Below, in pieces: positions 10,935 to 21,334 of a DNA stretch of 64,000 nt. The notes beneath the pieces are model-generated. The model ran no database searches. It saw nothing but the letters and a program-made list of their open reading frames with translations, and was not told where the DNA came from. Positions within the stretch are counted from its first letter, which is position 1. Each line of letters opens with the position of its first letter. The DNA lies in contig NC_064619.1 in assembly GCF_023898315.1 (NCBI RefSeq), positions 305,512,150-305,576,149 of the forward strand. Reading direction: 5' to 3'. Made by a program: the position numbers and the translations under genes. The DNA is from Schistocerca nitens. Taxonomy: Eukaryota > Arthropoda > Insecta > Orthoptera > Acrididae.

Positions 10935-10936
10935 TA

Positions 10937-11384
10937 ATGAAATCGAAATGGAGTTCCTGAACAGCAAATATTCCATTTGATGTCTTCTCATACGTCACAA
11001 GGTGCAATATGTTTGAAGGAGTCTCTTCATTCTGATGTCATACACAAAAGAAATAAACAAAACTTATTAATTGAGAAACTGGTTGGGTGAACAAGACGAG
11101 TATGTCGGAAACTGGTTAAGTGGGGAATTGGTTAAATGGACATCTAGTTTGAGGTGTAACATGTAGATTTCGGTAATGTTATGTCCCTCCTTTATACTCT
11201 TGGCGCTACGCAAGATCGTCGTGTGATCCAATGAAGCTGTTTATCTAGTTGCTAAGTTGTGGAACTTACCGTTGTGTGTCATTTCGTCCAACAGCTACAC
11301 TAGTGGAGGTAAAGAGAAACAAATGTATGGCATTGAAAAGGCAAAGCCGAGGATGGGTGTCTCTACTTGCTGGGGGCGGCTGCC
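10937..11384. other. Spacer with a small minisatellite-like stretch
   Basis: No gene is seen. Apart from the repeat at 11,074-11,150, this is AT-rich sequence between two Tc1-like elements. Confidence 0.5.
11074..11150 (+). repeat. Degenerate 16-17 bp repeats related to 14.8 kb
   Basis: Phrases such as GAGAAACTGGTTGGGTG, GGAAACTGGTTAAGTG and GGGAATTGGTTAAATG recur about every 16-17 bp. They match the 16-bp minisatellite at 14,824-14,967. The array is short (about three or four units) and decayed. Confidence 0.6.
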
Positions 11385-11386
11385 TA

Positions 11387-12590
11387 CATTATGTGATCAA
11401 AAGTATTCGGACACTAGGCTGAAAATAACTTACAAGTTTCGTGGCGCCCTCCATCGGTAATGCTGGAATTCAATATGGTGTTGGCCAATCCTTAGTCTTG
11501 ATGACAGCTTCCACTCTCGCAGGCATACGTTCAGTCTGGTGCTGGAATGTTTGGTGGGGAATGGCAGCCCAGTCTTCACGGAGGAGAGGTATCGACATCG
11601 GTCGCTGAGGCCTGGCACGAAGTCGGCGTTCCGAAACATCCCAAAGGTGTTCTGTAGGATTCAGGCCAGGACTCTGTTCAGGCCAGTCCGTTACAGGGAC
11701 GTTACTGTCGTGTAACCACTCCGCCAAACGCTTTGCATTATGAACAGGTGCTCGATCGTCTTGAAAGATGCAACCCCCATCCCCGAATTGCTCTTCGACA
11801 GTGGGAAGCAAGAAGGTGCTTAAACATCAATGTAGGCTTGTGCTATGATAGTGTCACGCAAAACAACAAGGTTTGCAAGCCCCCTCCATGAAAAACGCGA
11901 CCACACCATAACACTACAGCCTCCGAATTTTACTGTTCGCACTACGAACGCTGGCAGATGACGCTAACCAGGCATTCGCCATAATCTACACTCTGCCATC
12001 GGATCGCCACATTGTGTAAGGCACACAACGTTTTGCCACTGTCCAATCGTCTAATATTTACGCTACTTACACCAAGCGAGGCATCGTTTGACATTTATCG
12101 GCGAGATGTGTGGCTTACGAGAAGCAGCTCGACCATGAAATCCAAGTTTTCTCATCTCCCGCTTAACTGTCATAGTACTTGCACTGGATCGTGATGCAGT
12201 TTGGAATTCCTGTGTGATGGCCTGGATAGATGTCTGCCTAATACAAATTACGATCCTCTTCAACTGTCGGCGGTCTCTGTCACTCAACAGACGAGGTCAG
12301 CCTGTGCGCTTTTATGGTGTACATGTATGTTCACGTTTCCACTTCACTATCGCATCGGAAACAGTGGACATAGGGATACTTAGGAGCGTGGAAAACTCGC
12401 ATAACACAAGTGACACCCAATCACCTGTCCACCTTTGAAGTTCGTGAGTTCCACGGAGCGCCCCAGTCTGCTCTCTCACGATGTCTAATGACTACTGAGG
12501 TTGCTGATATGGATTAAGTGGCAGCACAATGCACCTAATATGAAAAACGTATGTTATTGGGGGTGTCCGGATACTTTCGATCACATAGTG
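11387..12590 (-). mobile_element. Tc1-like transposon, family C (minus)
   Basis: The ends are inverted copies: CATTATGTGATCAAAAGTAT on the left, with its reverse at TACTTTCGATCACATAGTG on the right, each followed inward by a CGGACAC block. TA flanks both ends (11,385-11,386 and 12,591-12,592). The element encodes a transposase on the minus strand. A second copy of the family, itself split, is at 16,927-21,334. Confidence 0.9.
11470..12430 (-). pseudogene. Tc1-like transposase, family C (dead)
   Basis: On the minus strand the right part encodes an N-terminal DNA-binding region (SDRDRRQLKRIV, AITQEFQTASRS, LGFHGRAASRKPHI). The left part encodes the end of the DDE core: IFQDDRAPVHNAKRL with the second catalytic Asp, then SPGLNPTEHLWD with the Glu, then RRLRARPQRP. 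Counting from the translation gives 34 residues between that Asp and Glu, the standard DD34E spacing. The middle of the core, including the first Asp block, is scrambled by stops and frameshifts. It is a TCB1/Tc1-type pseudogene. Confidence 0.85.
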
Positions 12591-12592
12591 TA

Positions 12593-13629
12593 TGTTTGGG
12601 ATTGGCAGCTCGGCTTTGCTTTGGTAGTCTCAAAGTAAAGGACGTTGTAAGCACAGAAATCTGAAGAAGAAAATAAACACTTGAATGGTTGAGAGAACTC
12701 ATATCGAAAAGTTTCTCTTATGTTGAGCGAAGATCTAAGTATGTGAACGATCTTCCGATCTCTGAATAGAACTGATTTGCTTTGAAAAGCGTTGTGTCAG
12801 ATATGACAATTATTCAAAGAAACTTTCCGACTGTCTTGGTAGTTTTGGTAGACGACTGATGTTCTCTTTCCAGCACCGCAACTACACGAAAGGATACAAG
12901 AGATCCACCACATGCTGCTGGAACACGATTATTGGGTACCGATTAGGGACCCCAATCGCAAAGAAGTATATTAGGCAACCGGAATATTTTATAAGATAGA
13001 TGACTAACAATTAGACAAATAGTAATATGAAGTGTAGGGTTTGGTAAGGAAACGAACCCTATTCGGATGCAAGAAGAAACTCATCGCAAGTCAAATGACA
13101 AACTAATGGCTGTGTCCGCCGGTAGGTAACGTTACACAGCCATACACTCTCAGCATACCACACAGCAAAGCCAGCCTACAGTCTGGTGCCACATTGTTAT
13201 GGTCAGACGCCCTAAAGGGCGCACATTACGGACCATACAGAGCGCAGAGCGTCTCGGAAACAATAGTCAATATTCAGGGATATGAGACGGAAGATCAATT
13301 GAAGCAAAAAATTTCATATGGACTTATGCCCTATTCCTTTTAGTTTCCGAGATAGAACAGATTTAATGCACTTTTTTTGGGCTAGTGGCGCGCACATTTA
13401 TGTCTCACCCATCCATCTTCTTTGACGTTGTTTTTGGACCATTCCATCTCGTTGCTTTCATCCTCTTTGCTTGAGATGTATTTCAGCCGTTAAACGAGCC
13501 TGCTGAATGCGCAGTTGTCACTGGCGTGTTGTGGTTGAAGTAGGGCAAGGGTTCTAGAGTGCACCAGAGAGAAGCATCTGTTAAATTTTATTGCACATGC
13601 GCTGGCTAAAATGCCACTCCTCTACACTT
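12593..13629. other. No gene recognised
   Basis: I see no conserved protein, RNA or dispersed repeat. A small perfect palindrome (CGCCCTAAAGGGCG near 13,209) is present; its significance is unknown. Confidence 0.5.
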
Positions 13630-14560
13630 ATGAATAATATGCAAGTATGGTGTATGTTTACGGCTTCTGTGATGGTATGACTCCTACTACTGTAAAAGAA
13701 TATCGTCGGTGCTTTTCGACACTTCGAGTTTCTGATCGCAGAGGGTTTACTAGAGTTCTCGGCACAATGAGTGAAACAGCTGGTATTTTTCCACGTTCCC
13801 ATTTGTTTTGAATGTGTACTTCAACAACCTGTGCAGGAACAGCAACAAATTTTTGAAATACTACTAGCACACAGCGATTCTCCATACGCATCAATGCATC
13901 ACGAACACGTGCATTACGGACATTACATGCGGAAAACTTGTACCCATTTCTCATACGGGGTGCCCACAATCTTCTCAGTGGTGACTACTCTACACGACTT
14001 GAATTTTGTCTCTCATTAAATGACAGTCTTCATTTACTTCCCTTAATACTATTCACAGACAGAGCCAACTTCACTTGAAATAGAATCAACAACACTTACA
14101 ATATTCATCGGTGGTGGCAGGAAAATCCACCCACTACAGAGGAAATCAATTTCCAACCTCGTTCTACATTCAACGTTTCGTGCGGCGTGACCGATAACCT
14201 GTCGGTAGGTACGGCCTTTTTAGAAGAGTGTATGTCGGGACAGAGTTACTAGCAGTTTTTGGAAAATTCGTTTCTTAAACAGGTTGTGGGCGTCCCATGT
14301 ATCACGCGGCCTGCAGTGCACTTCCAGACTGAGGAACCACTCCACGTTTTTCCAGGCACGTGAAGGATTATCTGAGTCGCACTTTCCCTATGCTCTGTAT
14401 TAGTCGTGGTTGTACTCATATATTTAACTGGCCACCAAGATATTCAGACCTTACGCCGTTAGATTTTTGTTTATTGTGTTGGATGAAAGGTGAACACATG
14501 ACATTAACTGCTTTCTTGTGTGGACGCTGCTGCCCTTATTAGGAAAAATGGCGTGAAATA
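13630..14560 (+). pseudogene. Tc1/mariner-superfamily transposase remnant (GRGGPI/WPPRSPDLTPLDF type)
   Basis: Plus-strand frames give, in order: VYGFCDGMTPTTVKEYRR and VSDRRGFTRVL (N-terminal helix-turn-helix region, 13,650-13,770), a segment aligning with LHAENLYPFLIRGAHNLL (about 13,925-13,975), LFTDRANFT (first catalytic Asp, about 14,050), a WCGV-like block near 14,180, and finally NWPPRYSDLTPLDFCL (about 14,430-14,470). The order and motifs fit a DDE transposase common in insects. Multiple stops and frameshifts and the absence of clear TIRs make it a dead relic. Confidence 0.75.
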
Positions 14561-15730
14561 CTGAGACAAGAAACACAACAAAATTGCCACGCCTCATCCT
14601 CATCATTATAGGAAAGTTGAGTGCTTGTAAAGTTCTTTTAATAATTATTATTAATTGTCACGTATCAGTGGTGCTAGGATTATTTCGTTGCAGCTCAATT
14701 TCGCCCTTTGAGATAGCAGATTGGCTTCTCCATGGTTAGTAAGCCACCTCAATAACAGCAACTACTTTTTGTGGTAATTGGTTCTCTTCCTACCATCTTT
14801 CTGGAAACCAAGTGTAGTTGAATGAGAAACTGGGTAAGAGAGAAACTGGGCAAGTGAGAAACTGGGTAAGCGAGAAATTAGGTAACTGAGAAACCAGGTA
14901 AGTCCTAAACGGATAAGTGAGAAACATGGTAAAAGAGAAACAGGATAAGTGAGAAATGGGGCAATTAAGAGACATCTATAAACTGGAAAAAAAGACTTGT
15001 GCCCTTAACTCTTGCGTATCGAGATTTGATTCTACAATAGCAAACTGTGCCAAGCATACAAAATGAAATAAAAATCTAAAAGAAAAAGCTCATTCCTAAA
15101 AAGTACCATTCAAACAACATCTGAAACGTGAATCGTAGTGGCGTTTCTTCACTGCAATTCCTACAACACCGCAGGAATTTGCCTCTGCAGTTGAGCGTTC
15201 CGTTGGGACAGGAAGTGAGTGTTTTACGCAGGTGAGCTTTACGGTCAGCGCATTACATAAAAGACTCTACGCCGACGTTATCGGCTTGATGTAGGTAGGC
15301 TATGCTTGTCAGTAGATATCGACCCCACACTGGGAGGGAAGCGCATGTGTGAAGAGCGCCACGCCCACAGGATGATAACATCGCTAGCCGCTTGCGTATC
15401 CGCCGTGTCGCAGGACACATCACAGTGTGAAACGAACACAAACGGACTGCGTGGCTGTCAATATGATTTTCAGTGCTCTCAACTGAAGACGAAAGAAGTT
15501 TCCAGGGAAGCCGAAAGATAGAATATTACGTAATTAAGTTCATCTGAACCCACAGCTAAATGCTGTAAGGACATTTGATATCAGGTCCTTCACATTAATC
15601 ACGCCCATCCTCAGGTTTCAACACAGCCTGTACTTTCACAGCCCTCCGGGAATCATACAAAGCCTTCGTATCGTAGTAATGAAAATGTGACAGAGAAATT
15701 TATTTGTCGTCAGTTTCTCAGCACGGCGCG
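14561..15730. other. Intergenic; contains a 16-bp minisatellite
   Basis: No gene is recognised. The only structure is the tandem repeat at 14,824-14,967. Confidence 0.5.
14824..14967 (+). repeat. 16-bp minisatellite, about nine units
   Basis: The consensus unit is GAGAAACTGGGTAAGT. I count nine successive units of 15-16 bp with one to five changes each. The minus-strand open frame over this region is only a translation of the repeat. Confidence 0.92.
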
Positions 15731-16924
15731 TACCAACAAGTACGAAAGCGGAACTTGGTTGCAATTACTTGAAGTCTGTTATTTGAAACTGATAAACAGT
15801 ATTTAATTCAAAATAATCTCCATTACTATTTATACGTTTCTCACACCTTTGGGACAGGATATGAATGTCAAGCCAAAAAAAAAACAGTTCTTCCTTTGAA
15901 GCGAACCAATCAGCGATCCGTTTTCGTACATTTTCATACGAATTGAAGCATTGTTCAGCAACAGCATGTCCCGGTGATGCAAATAGACGATAATCGGATG
16001 GAGCCAAGTCTGGAGAATAAGCCGCATGCCCTAGTATTTACCAACTGAACGCCTCGATCGTTTCCCTGAGCCGTTTTGCTGTGTGTGATGGGGCGTTGTC
16101 ATGGTGCAATATGACCTTGTGTTGCCTTTTCCCATATTCCGGTCGTTTTTCACTTAATGATCGATTTAAATCGAATGTTTGCTGTTGGTAGCGATCAGTG
16201 TTAACAGTTGCATCAGGTTTAAGGCGCTTACAACAGATGACACCCTTCTCATCCCACCAAACACAAAACATTGTCTTCTTTCCAAAGTGATTTTGTCTTA
16301 CAGTTGATGTCAATGGTTTGCCTGGATTCACCCATGATTTAGGAAGCTTAGGAATCTGAAAATATATCCATTTTTCGTCTCTATTCGATGAAGAGACGAC
16401 TTTTCTTTTGGATCTGGCGAGCAGCGTTTCACAAGTAGTCTTTCGATTTGCTTGCTGTCTTCATTCAGTTCATGCAGAACCCATTATCCCACTTTCTGAT
16501 CCTTTTCCATAGCTTCCAACCGAAGAGAAACTGCTTTCTGAGTCACATCAACTGTTCCGCAAATTCCTGTTGAAATTTAGTATCATCTTCATCCAATAAC
16601 ACCTGTAATTCGTTGTCTTCGAACTTTGTCGGTGGTTTCCCACGCTCGGTGTTTGTCACGACAAAATCACTGCTATTGCATTCTTTGAACCGCTCAAAAC
16701 ACTGTGTTTTCCCAAAGCATGTTCGCCGAAAGCTTCGACAAGCATTTGATTTTTACGGGTTTGAAACAGATGCCATTGTTAGGAACTTGCGTTATTGTGT
16801 GTTGACATTCGTCGTCAGCCGTTACAGGAACCAGATGGCGCTGCAGACGCTGTCTCACGGACTCTACACTGACCGCTAGCACCATATATAGGGAAATTCC
16901 GGTTTCATATTTGTGCACCTGGTA
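15731..16924 (-). mobile_element. mariner element (minus), degraded
   Basis: The outer ends share an imperfect inverted sequence: TACCAACAAGTACGAAAGCGG on the left, and on the right, read in reverse, TACCAGGTGCACAAATATGAAA leading to CCGGAA. The interior encodes a DD34D mariner transposase on the minus strand. Its right end lies about 2 bp from the left end of the Tc1-like element at 16,927. Confidence 0.75.
15765..16800 (-). pseudogene. mariner transposase (dead)
   Basis: On the minus strand, from high to low coordinates: a helix-turn-helix region in broken frames, an RDEKWIYFQ block (first catalytic Asp, near 16,370), then WVNPGKPLTSTVRQNHFGKK, FCVWWDEKGVI, VILHHDNAPSHTAKRL (second Asp) and MAPSDYRLFASPGHA (third Asp). 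The final block NGDYFE is present near the C-terminus. The motif set and the final Asp mark a mariner-type DD34D enzyme. At least two frame breaks, near 16,040 and in the N-terminal third, make it nonfunctional. Confidence 0.88.
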
Positions 16925-17107
16925 CATACACTATGTGATCAAAAGTATCAGGACACCTGGTTGAAAGTGACTTACAAGTTCGTGGCGCCCTCCGGCGGTA
17001 AGGCTGGAATATGGTGTTGGCCAGCCCTTAACCTTGATGACAGCTTCCACTGTCGCAGTCATACGTTCAACCAGCTGCTGGAAGGTTTCTAGGGGAATGG
17101 CAGCTCA

Positions 17108-17250
17108 TTATTCACGGCTTGCTACGCTGAGGAGAGGTATCGATGCCGGTCGATGAGGCCTGACACGAAGTCGGCGTTCCAAAACATCCCAAAGGTGTTC
17201 TATAAGATGGAGGTCAGCACTGTGTGCAGGCCAGTCCATTACAGTGATGG
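17108..17250 (-). pseudogene. Tc1-like transposase C-terminal piece (family C copy 2)
   Basis: Minus-strand translation includes MDWPAHSADLHLIEHLWDVLERRLRVRP. This is the Tc1 block with the catalytic Glu, with SPDL mutated to SADL and the following NP changed. The frame stops where the CR1-like insertion begins at 17,251. Confidence 0.82.
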
Positions 17251-19259
17251 TAGGTGGGGATACACTACACATGGCCTGCACCTGAATAGGATGGGGAAAA
17301 AAGTTAGCTTCTCGATTAGCAGAAACTGTAAGGGGACACAAGAAATATATATGTTTTTAGAGAAGAAATTAACAACTCCGGCAATAAAATAGAATCAATA
17401 TGGAATGTTCTTAGAAAGGATACAGGAAAATTATCCACTGGGGTAGGTAGTATTATTATTAAAGAGAACGAGACTATCCTAACCAACAGTACACAAGTAG
17501 CTAATGTATTTAATAACCATTTCTTAAGTGTACGAGAAAAAAATTGGTGAGAACAGTTCAAAAGAAAAAGCCAGGCAGTACATGGAAGAGTCTGTTTTGA
17601 AAAAAATGTAGTCATATTAAGTTTCTCCTAACAACGTGTGGTCAAATAAGTAAAATTATTAAATCTTTGAAAAATATATTTTCTGTTGGAGTAGATGACA
17701 TCTCTAATGAGATATTAAAACAATGTGGAACAATTACAGGTGACATTCTGAGCCATGTATGTAACGCATCACTAACTCAAGGTATTTTCCCAGACAGGTT
17801 AAAATATGCCATTGTCAGGCATCTCTACAAAAAGGGGGACACCACAGATGTCAATAATTATCGGCCAGTATCTTTGCTTACAGCATTTTCAAAAATCTTC
17901 GAGAAAGTAATGTACTCAACAGTTAGCCATCTCAACACTAATGGGATACTTAGTAAATCACAGTTCGGGTTTCAAAAATACTGTTCCACTGAGACAGAAA
18001 CATACCATTTCACTGTCCACATAATAGAGTCTTTAAATAGTAAAATGTCACCAATAGGAATTTTGTGAGACTTGTCCAAAGCATTTGATTGTGTGACCCA
18101 TGACATTATGTTACAGAAATTACAATTATGTGGTGTAAATGGAATAGCATATGAGTGGCTTACGTCATACCTACAGAACAGGAAACAAAAATTTCTTTGT
18201 ATTCTTTAAGTGATTTAAGGTAGTTTGCCACTTCATCTATCAGGGGACAAATTACATTAGGTGTTCCACAGGGTTCGATCATGGGTCCCCTACTGTTCTT
18301 GATATTTGGAATGGCCCCCCTTCACATCTGAAACAAGAAGCTAAATTCGCACTGTTTGCTGATGATTTAAGCATCATTATTAATCCAGTAAAAGTAAGCC
18401 CAGTAGAAAAATGATGCAAATAATATCTTCGGAAAAGTTGTTAATTGGTTTTCTGCAAATGGGCTTCCACTAAACAGTACATCCAATTTTCTGCTGCAAA
18501 AAGTAGTTCCTTCAAAAATATAACACATCAACAGAAGTCAGTAGACAGTGTAGATTATACTAAGTTTTTGGGTGTACATACAGATGAGAAACTTAATTGG
18601 AAAATTCATGTTTCGGATCTTACAAACCGACTAGTTTCACAGCTTTTGCAATCAGAATAATTGTCAATTTTGAGGATATAGAAATTAGTAAGCTAACATA
18701 TTTTGCATACTTTCACCCTCTGATATCATATGGAATAATATTTTGGGGTAACTCAACATTTAGACAAAAACTATTCACTGCTCAAAAGAAAGTGGTTATA
18801 ATAATGTGTGGGGTTATAGTTGCACATCTTGTAGGCATCTTTTTAAAAGATTGGGAATTATTACAACAGCCTCACAGTACTTTTACTCTTTACTCATTAA
18901 TGAAATTTGTTCTCAACAACATGGACCGCTTTAAAATCAACAGTGACATTCATGAATATAATACCAGAAAAAAAGAAAGACTTACACTATCCTTTACTCA
19001 ACCTATATTTGGCACAGAAAGGGGTAAAATATGCTGCTATAGAAATTTTCGACATATTACAAGATGAAATAAAATGTCTGACAGACAACAATAATAGCTT
19101 CAAAAATAAATTGAAATCATATCTCCTTGACAACTCCATCTATACCATAGATGAATTCTTGAATAGGAATAAAGAAATCTATAAATATAGTATATGGATT
19201 TTGTGCCACTTAAGGAAATGTGGTGAATCATAGAAATATTAATCTTTAACTCTGTATTG

Positions 19260-19262
<3 letters not shown>
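17251..19262 (+). pseudogene. CR1/L2-like non-LTR retrotransposon, endonuclease part missing
   Basis: The first 90 bp (RWGYTTHGLHLNRMGKK) match the C-terminal end of ORF1 in the related copy at about 33,895-33,990. The sequence then jumps to the linker before RT (VLRKDTGKLSTGVGS, VANVFNNHFLS) and to RT itself: [49 protein letters not shown] (first Asp), GVPQGSIMGPLLFLI, and LLMI in a shifted FADD region. C-terminal blocks (YTKFLGVHTDEKLNW, YGIIFWGNS) run to about 19,230. Stops at 18,066 and further frameshifts inactivate it. The whole endonuclease is absent, so a large internal deletion or template jump is implied. Confidence 0.85.
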
Positions 19263-19297
<35 letters not shown>

Positions 19298-19299
19298 CA

Positions 19300-19362
<63 letters not shown>
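19261..19362 (+). repeat. Compound (TA)n-(CA)n-(TA)n microsatellite
   Basis: TA repeats occupy 19,261-19,295, CA repeats 19,302-19,332 and TA repeats 19,332-19,362. A short TATATATATATA tract also follows the mariner-like element at 20,291-20,302, so that element landed inside the microsatellite. Confidence 0.97.
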
Positions 19363-19365
<3 letters not shown>

Positions 19366-20291
19366 GGTGATTCAAAAAGAATACCACAACTTTAGGATTT
19401 TAAAACTCTGCAGCGACAAAAGGCAGAGCTAAGCACTATCTGTCGGCGAATTAAGGGAGCTATAAAGTTTCATTTAGTTGTACATTTGTTCGCTTGAGGC
19501 GCTGTTGACTAGGCGTCAGCGTCAGTTGATGGTAAGATGGCGACCGCTCAACAGAAAGCTTTTTGTGTTATTGAGTACGGCAGAAGTGAATCGACGACAG
19601 TGGTTCAGCGTGCATTTCGAACGAAGTATGGTGTTAAACCTCCTGATAGGTGGTGTATTAAACGTTGGTATAAACAGTTTACAGAGAATGGGTGTTTGTG
19701 CAAAGGGAAAAGTTCTGGACGGCCGAGAACGAGCGATGAAAATGTAGCACGCATCCAGCAAGCATTTGTTCGCAGCCCAGGAAAATCGACTCGCAGAGCT
19801 AGCAGAGAGCTGCAAATTCCACAATCAACTGTATGGAGAGTCCTAGGAAAAAGGTTAGTTATGAAACCTGAACGTCAACTACCCGAGGCGATGGATCGGC
19901 CGCCAGGCAGCCCATGACAGAGCACTTCATCACTGGCCTCCAAGAAGCCCTGATCTTACCCCCTGCGATTTTTTCTTATGGGGGTATGTTAAGGATATGG
20001 TGTTTCGGCCACCTCTTCCAGCCACCATTGATGATTTGAAACGAGAAATAACAGCAGCTATCCAAACTGTTACGCCTGATATGCTACAGAGAGTGTGGAA
20101 CGAGTTGGAGTATCGGGTTGATATTGCTCGTGTGTCTGGAGGGGGCCATATAGAACATCTCTGAACTTGTTTTTGAGTGAAAAAAAACCATTTTAAATAC
20201 TCTTTGTAATGATGTATAACAGAAGGTTATATTATGTTTCTTTCATTAAATACACATTTTTAAAGTTGTGGTATTCTTTTTGAATCACCCT
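19363..20291 (+). mobile_element. mariner-like deletion derivative inside a TA microsatellite
   Basis: The TIRs are nearly perfect: AGGGTGATTCAAAAAGAATA at the left and its exact reverse at the right, continuing through CCACAACTTTA. Flanking TA dinucleotides are ambiguous because the target is itself (TA)n. The interior carries the two ends of a transposase gene but lacks the middle, making this a non-autonomous derivative. Confidence 0.93.
19537..20164 (+). pseudogene. Internally deleted mariner-like transposase
   Basis: It starts MATAQQKAFCVIEYGRSES and keeps the DNA-binding half (YKQFTENGCLCKGKSSGRPR, STRRASRELQIPQSTVWRVL) to about residue 110. It then breaks into a frameshifted C-terminal end: a HHWPPRSPDLTPCDFF-like block near 19,930-19,975, then PATIDDLKREITAAIQTV, LQRVWNELEYRVDIARVSGG and a stop at 20,162. 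The first and second catalytic Asp blocks are gone. The protein could at most bind DNA. A promoter for it is not visible. Confidence 0.87.
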
Positions 20292-20415
20292 ATATATATA
20301 TAAAAGCTTGTTTCATATGTGCATATCTTGTGCACTTGACACTTTCCACATCATAACGGCTCTGTACCGTGCGATTGATCAATGGAACACGCAACCAACT
20401 AACTGTTCTAACTGT

Positions 20416-21240
20416 TATTGTCGTGTAACCACTCCCTCGCAGGCCGCGCACATCGAACAGGTGCTCGATCGTGTTGAAAGATGCAGTCGGCGTCCCCGAA
20501 TTACTCTTCAACAGTGGAAAGCAAGAAGGTGCTTAAACATCAATGTGGGCCTGTGCTGTGATAGTGTCACGCAAAACAACAACGGGTGCAAGCACCCTCC
20601 ATGAAAAACACGACCACACCATGACACCACCGCCTCCGAATTTTACTGTTGCACTACACACGCTGGCAGATGACGTTCACTGGGCATTCACCATACCCAA
20701 ACCCTGCCATCGGATCGCCATATTGTGTACAGTGATTCATCACTACACACAACGTTTTTCTACTGTTCAATCGTACAATGTTTTCACTCCTTACACCTAG
20801 CGAGGCATCGTTTGGCATTTATCGGCGAGATGTGTGGCCTAAGAGCAGCCGCTCGACTATGAAATCCAAGTTTTGTCACCTCCCGCCTAACTGTCATACT
20901 ACTTGCAGTGGATCCTGGTGCAGTTTGGAATTCCTGTGTGATAGTCTGCATAGATGTCTGCTTATTACACATTACGACCCTCCTCAACTGCCAGCGGTCT
21001 CTGTCAGTCAACAGACGAGGTTGGCCTGTACGCTTTTGTGGTGTACGTGTCCTTTCACGTTTCCACTTCACTATCACATCGGAAACAGTGGACGTAGGGA
21101 TGCTTAGGAGCGCGGAAAACTCGCGTACAGACATATGTCACAAGTGACACCCAATCACCTGACCACTTTAAAGTCCGTGAGTTCCGCAGATCGCCCCAGT
21201 CTGCTCTCTCATGATATCCAATGACTACTGAGGTCGCTGG
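20416..21240 (-). pseudogene. Tc1-like transposase N-terminal piece (family C copy 2)
   Basis: The best frame on the minus strand (20,784-21,134) carries FSALLSIPTSTVSDVIVKWK (helix-turn-helix), a GQPRLLTDRDRWQLRRVV hinge, and TITQEFQTAPGS ... LGFHSRAAALRPHI. This matches family C at 12,063-12,287. The stretch 20,416-20,780, which should hold the catalytic core, has many stops. Confidence 0.85.
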
Positions 21241-21334
21241 TATGGAGTACCTGGCAGTAGGTGGCAGCACAAAGCACCTAACATGAAAAAGGTTGTTTTT
21301 GGGGGTGTCCGGATACTTTTGATCACATAGTGTA

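Larger units (their letters stand above)
16927..21334 (-). mobile_element. Tc1-like transposon, family C copy 2, split by later insertions
   Basis: The ends match family C at 11,387-12,590: CACTATGTGATCAAAAGTAT at the left and its reverse at 21,313-21,332, with TA at 16,927-16,928 and 21,333-21,334. The left piece (16,929-17,250) and right piece (about 20,416-21,332) align with the continuous copy. In that copy the sequences flanking the break are adjacent (GTCC-TTACAG-GA-G followed by TTACTGTCGTGTAACC). About 3.2 kb of other repeats lies in between. Confidence 0.88.

Noticed and set aside
14824..14967. Possible CRISPR-like array
   Set aside because: Units are contiguous 16-bp repeats without unique spacers, in eukaryotic-looking DNA.
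14790..14975. Minus-strand 61-codon frame with repeated Ser/Leu/Phe units
   Set aside because: It is only the 16-bp minisatellite read in frame.
19100..19387. Minus-strand open frame rich in Tyr-Ile and Cys-Val
   Set aside because: It is a translation of the TA and CA microsatellite.
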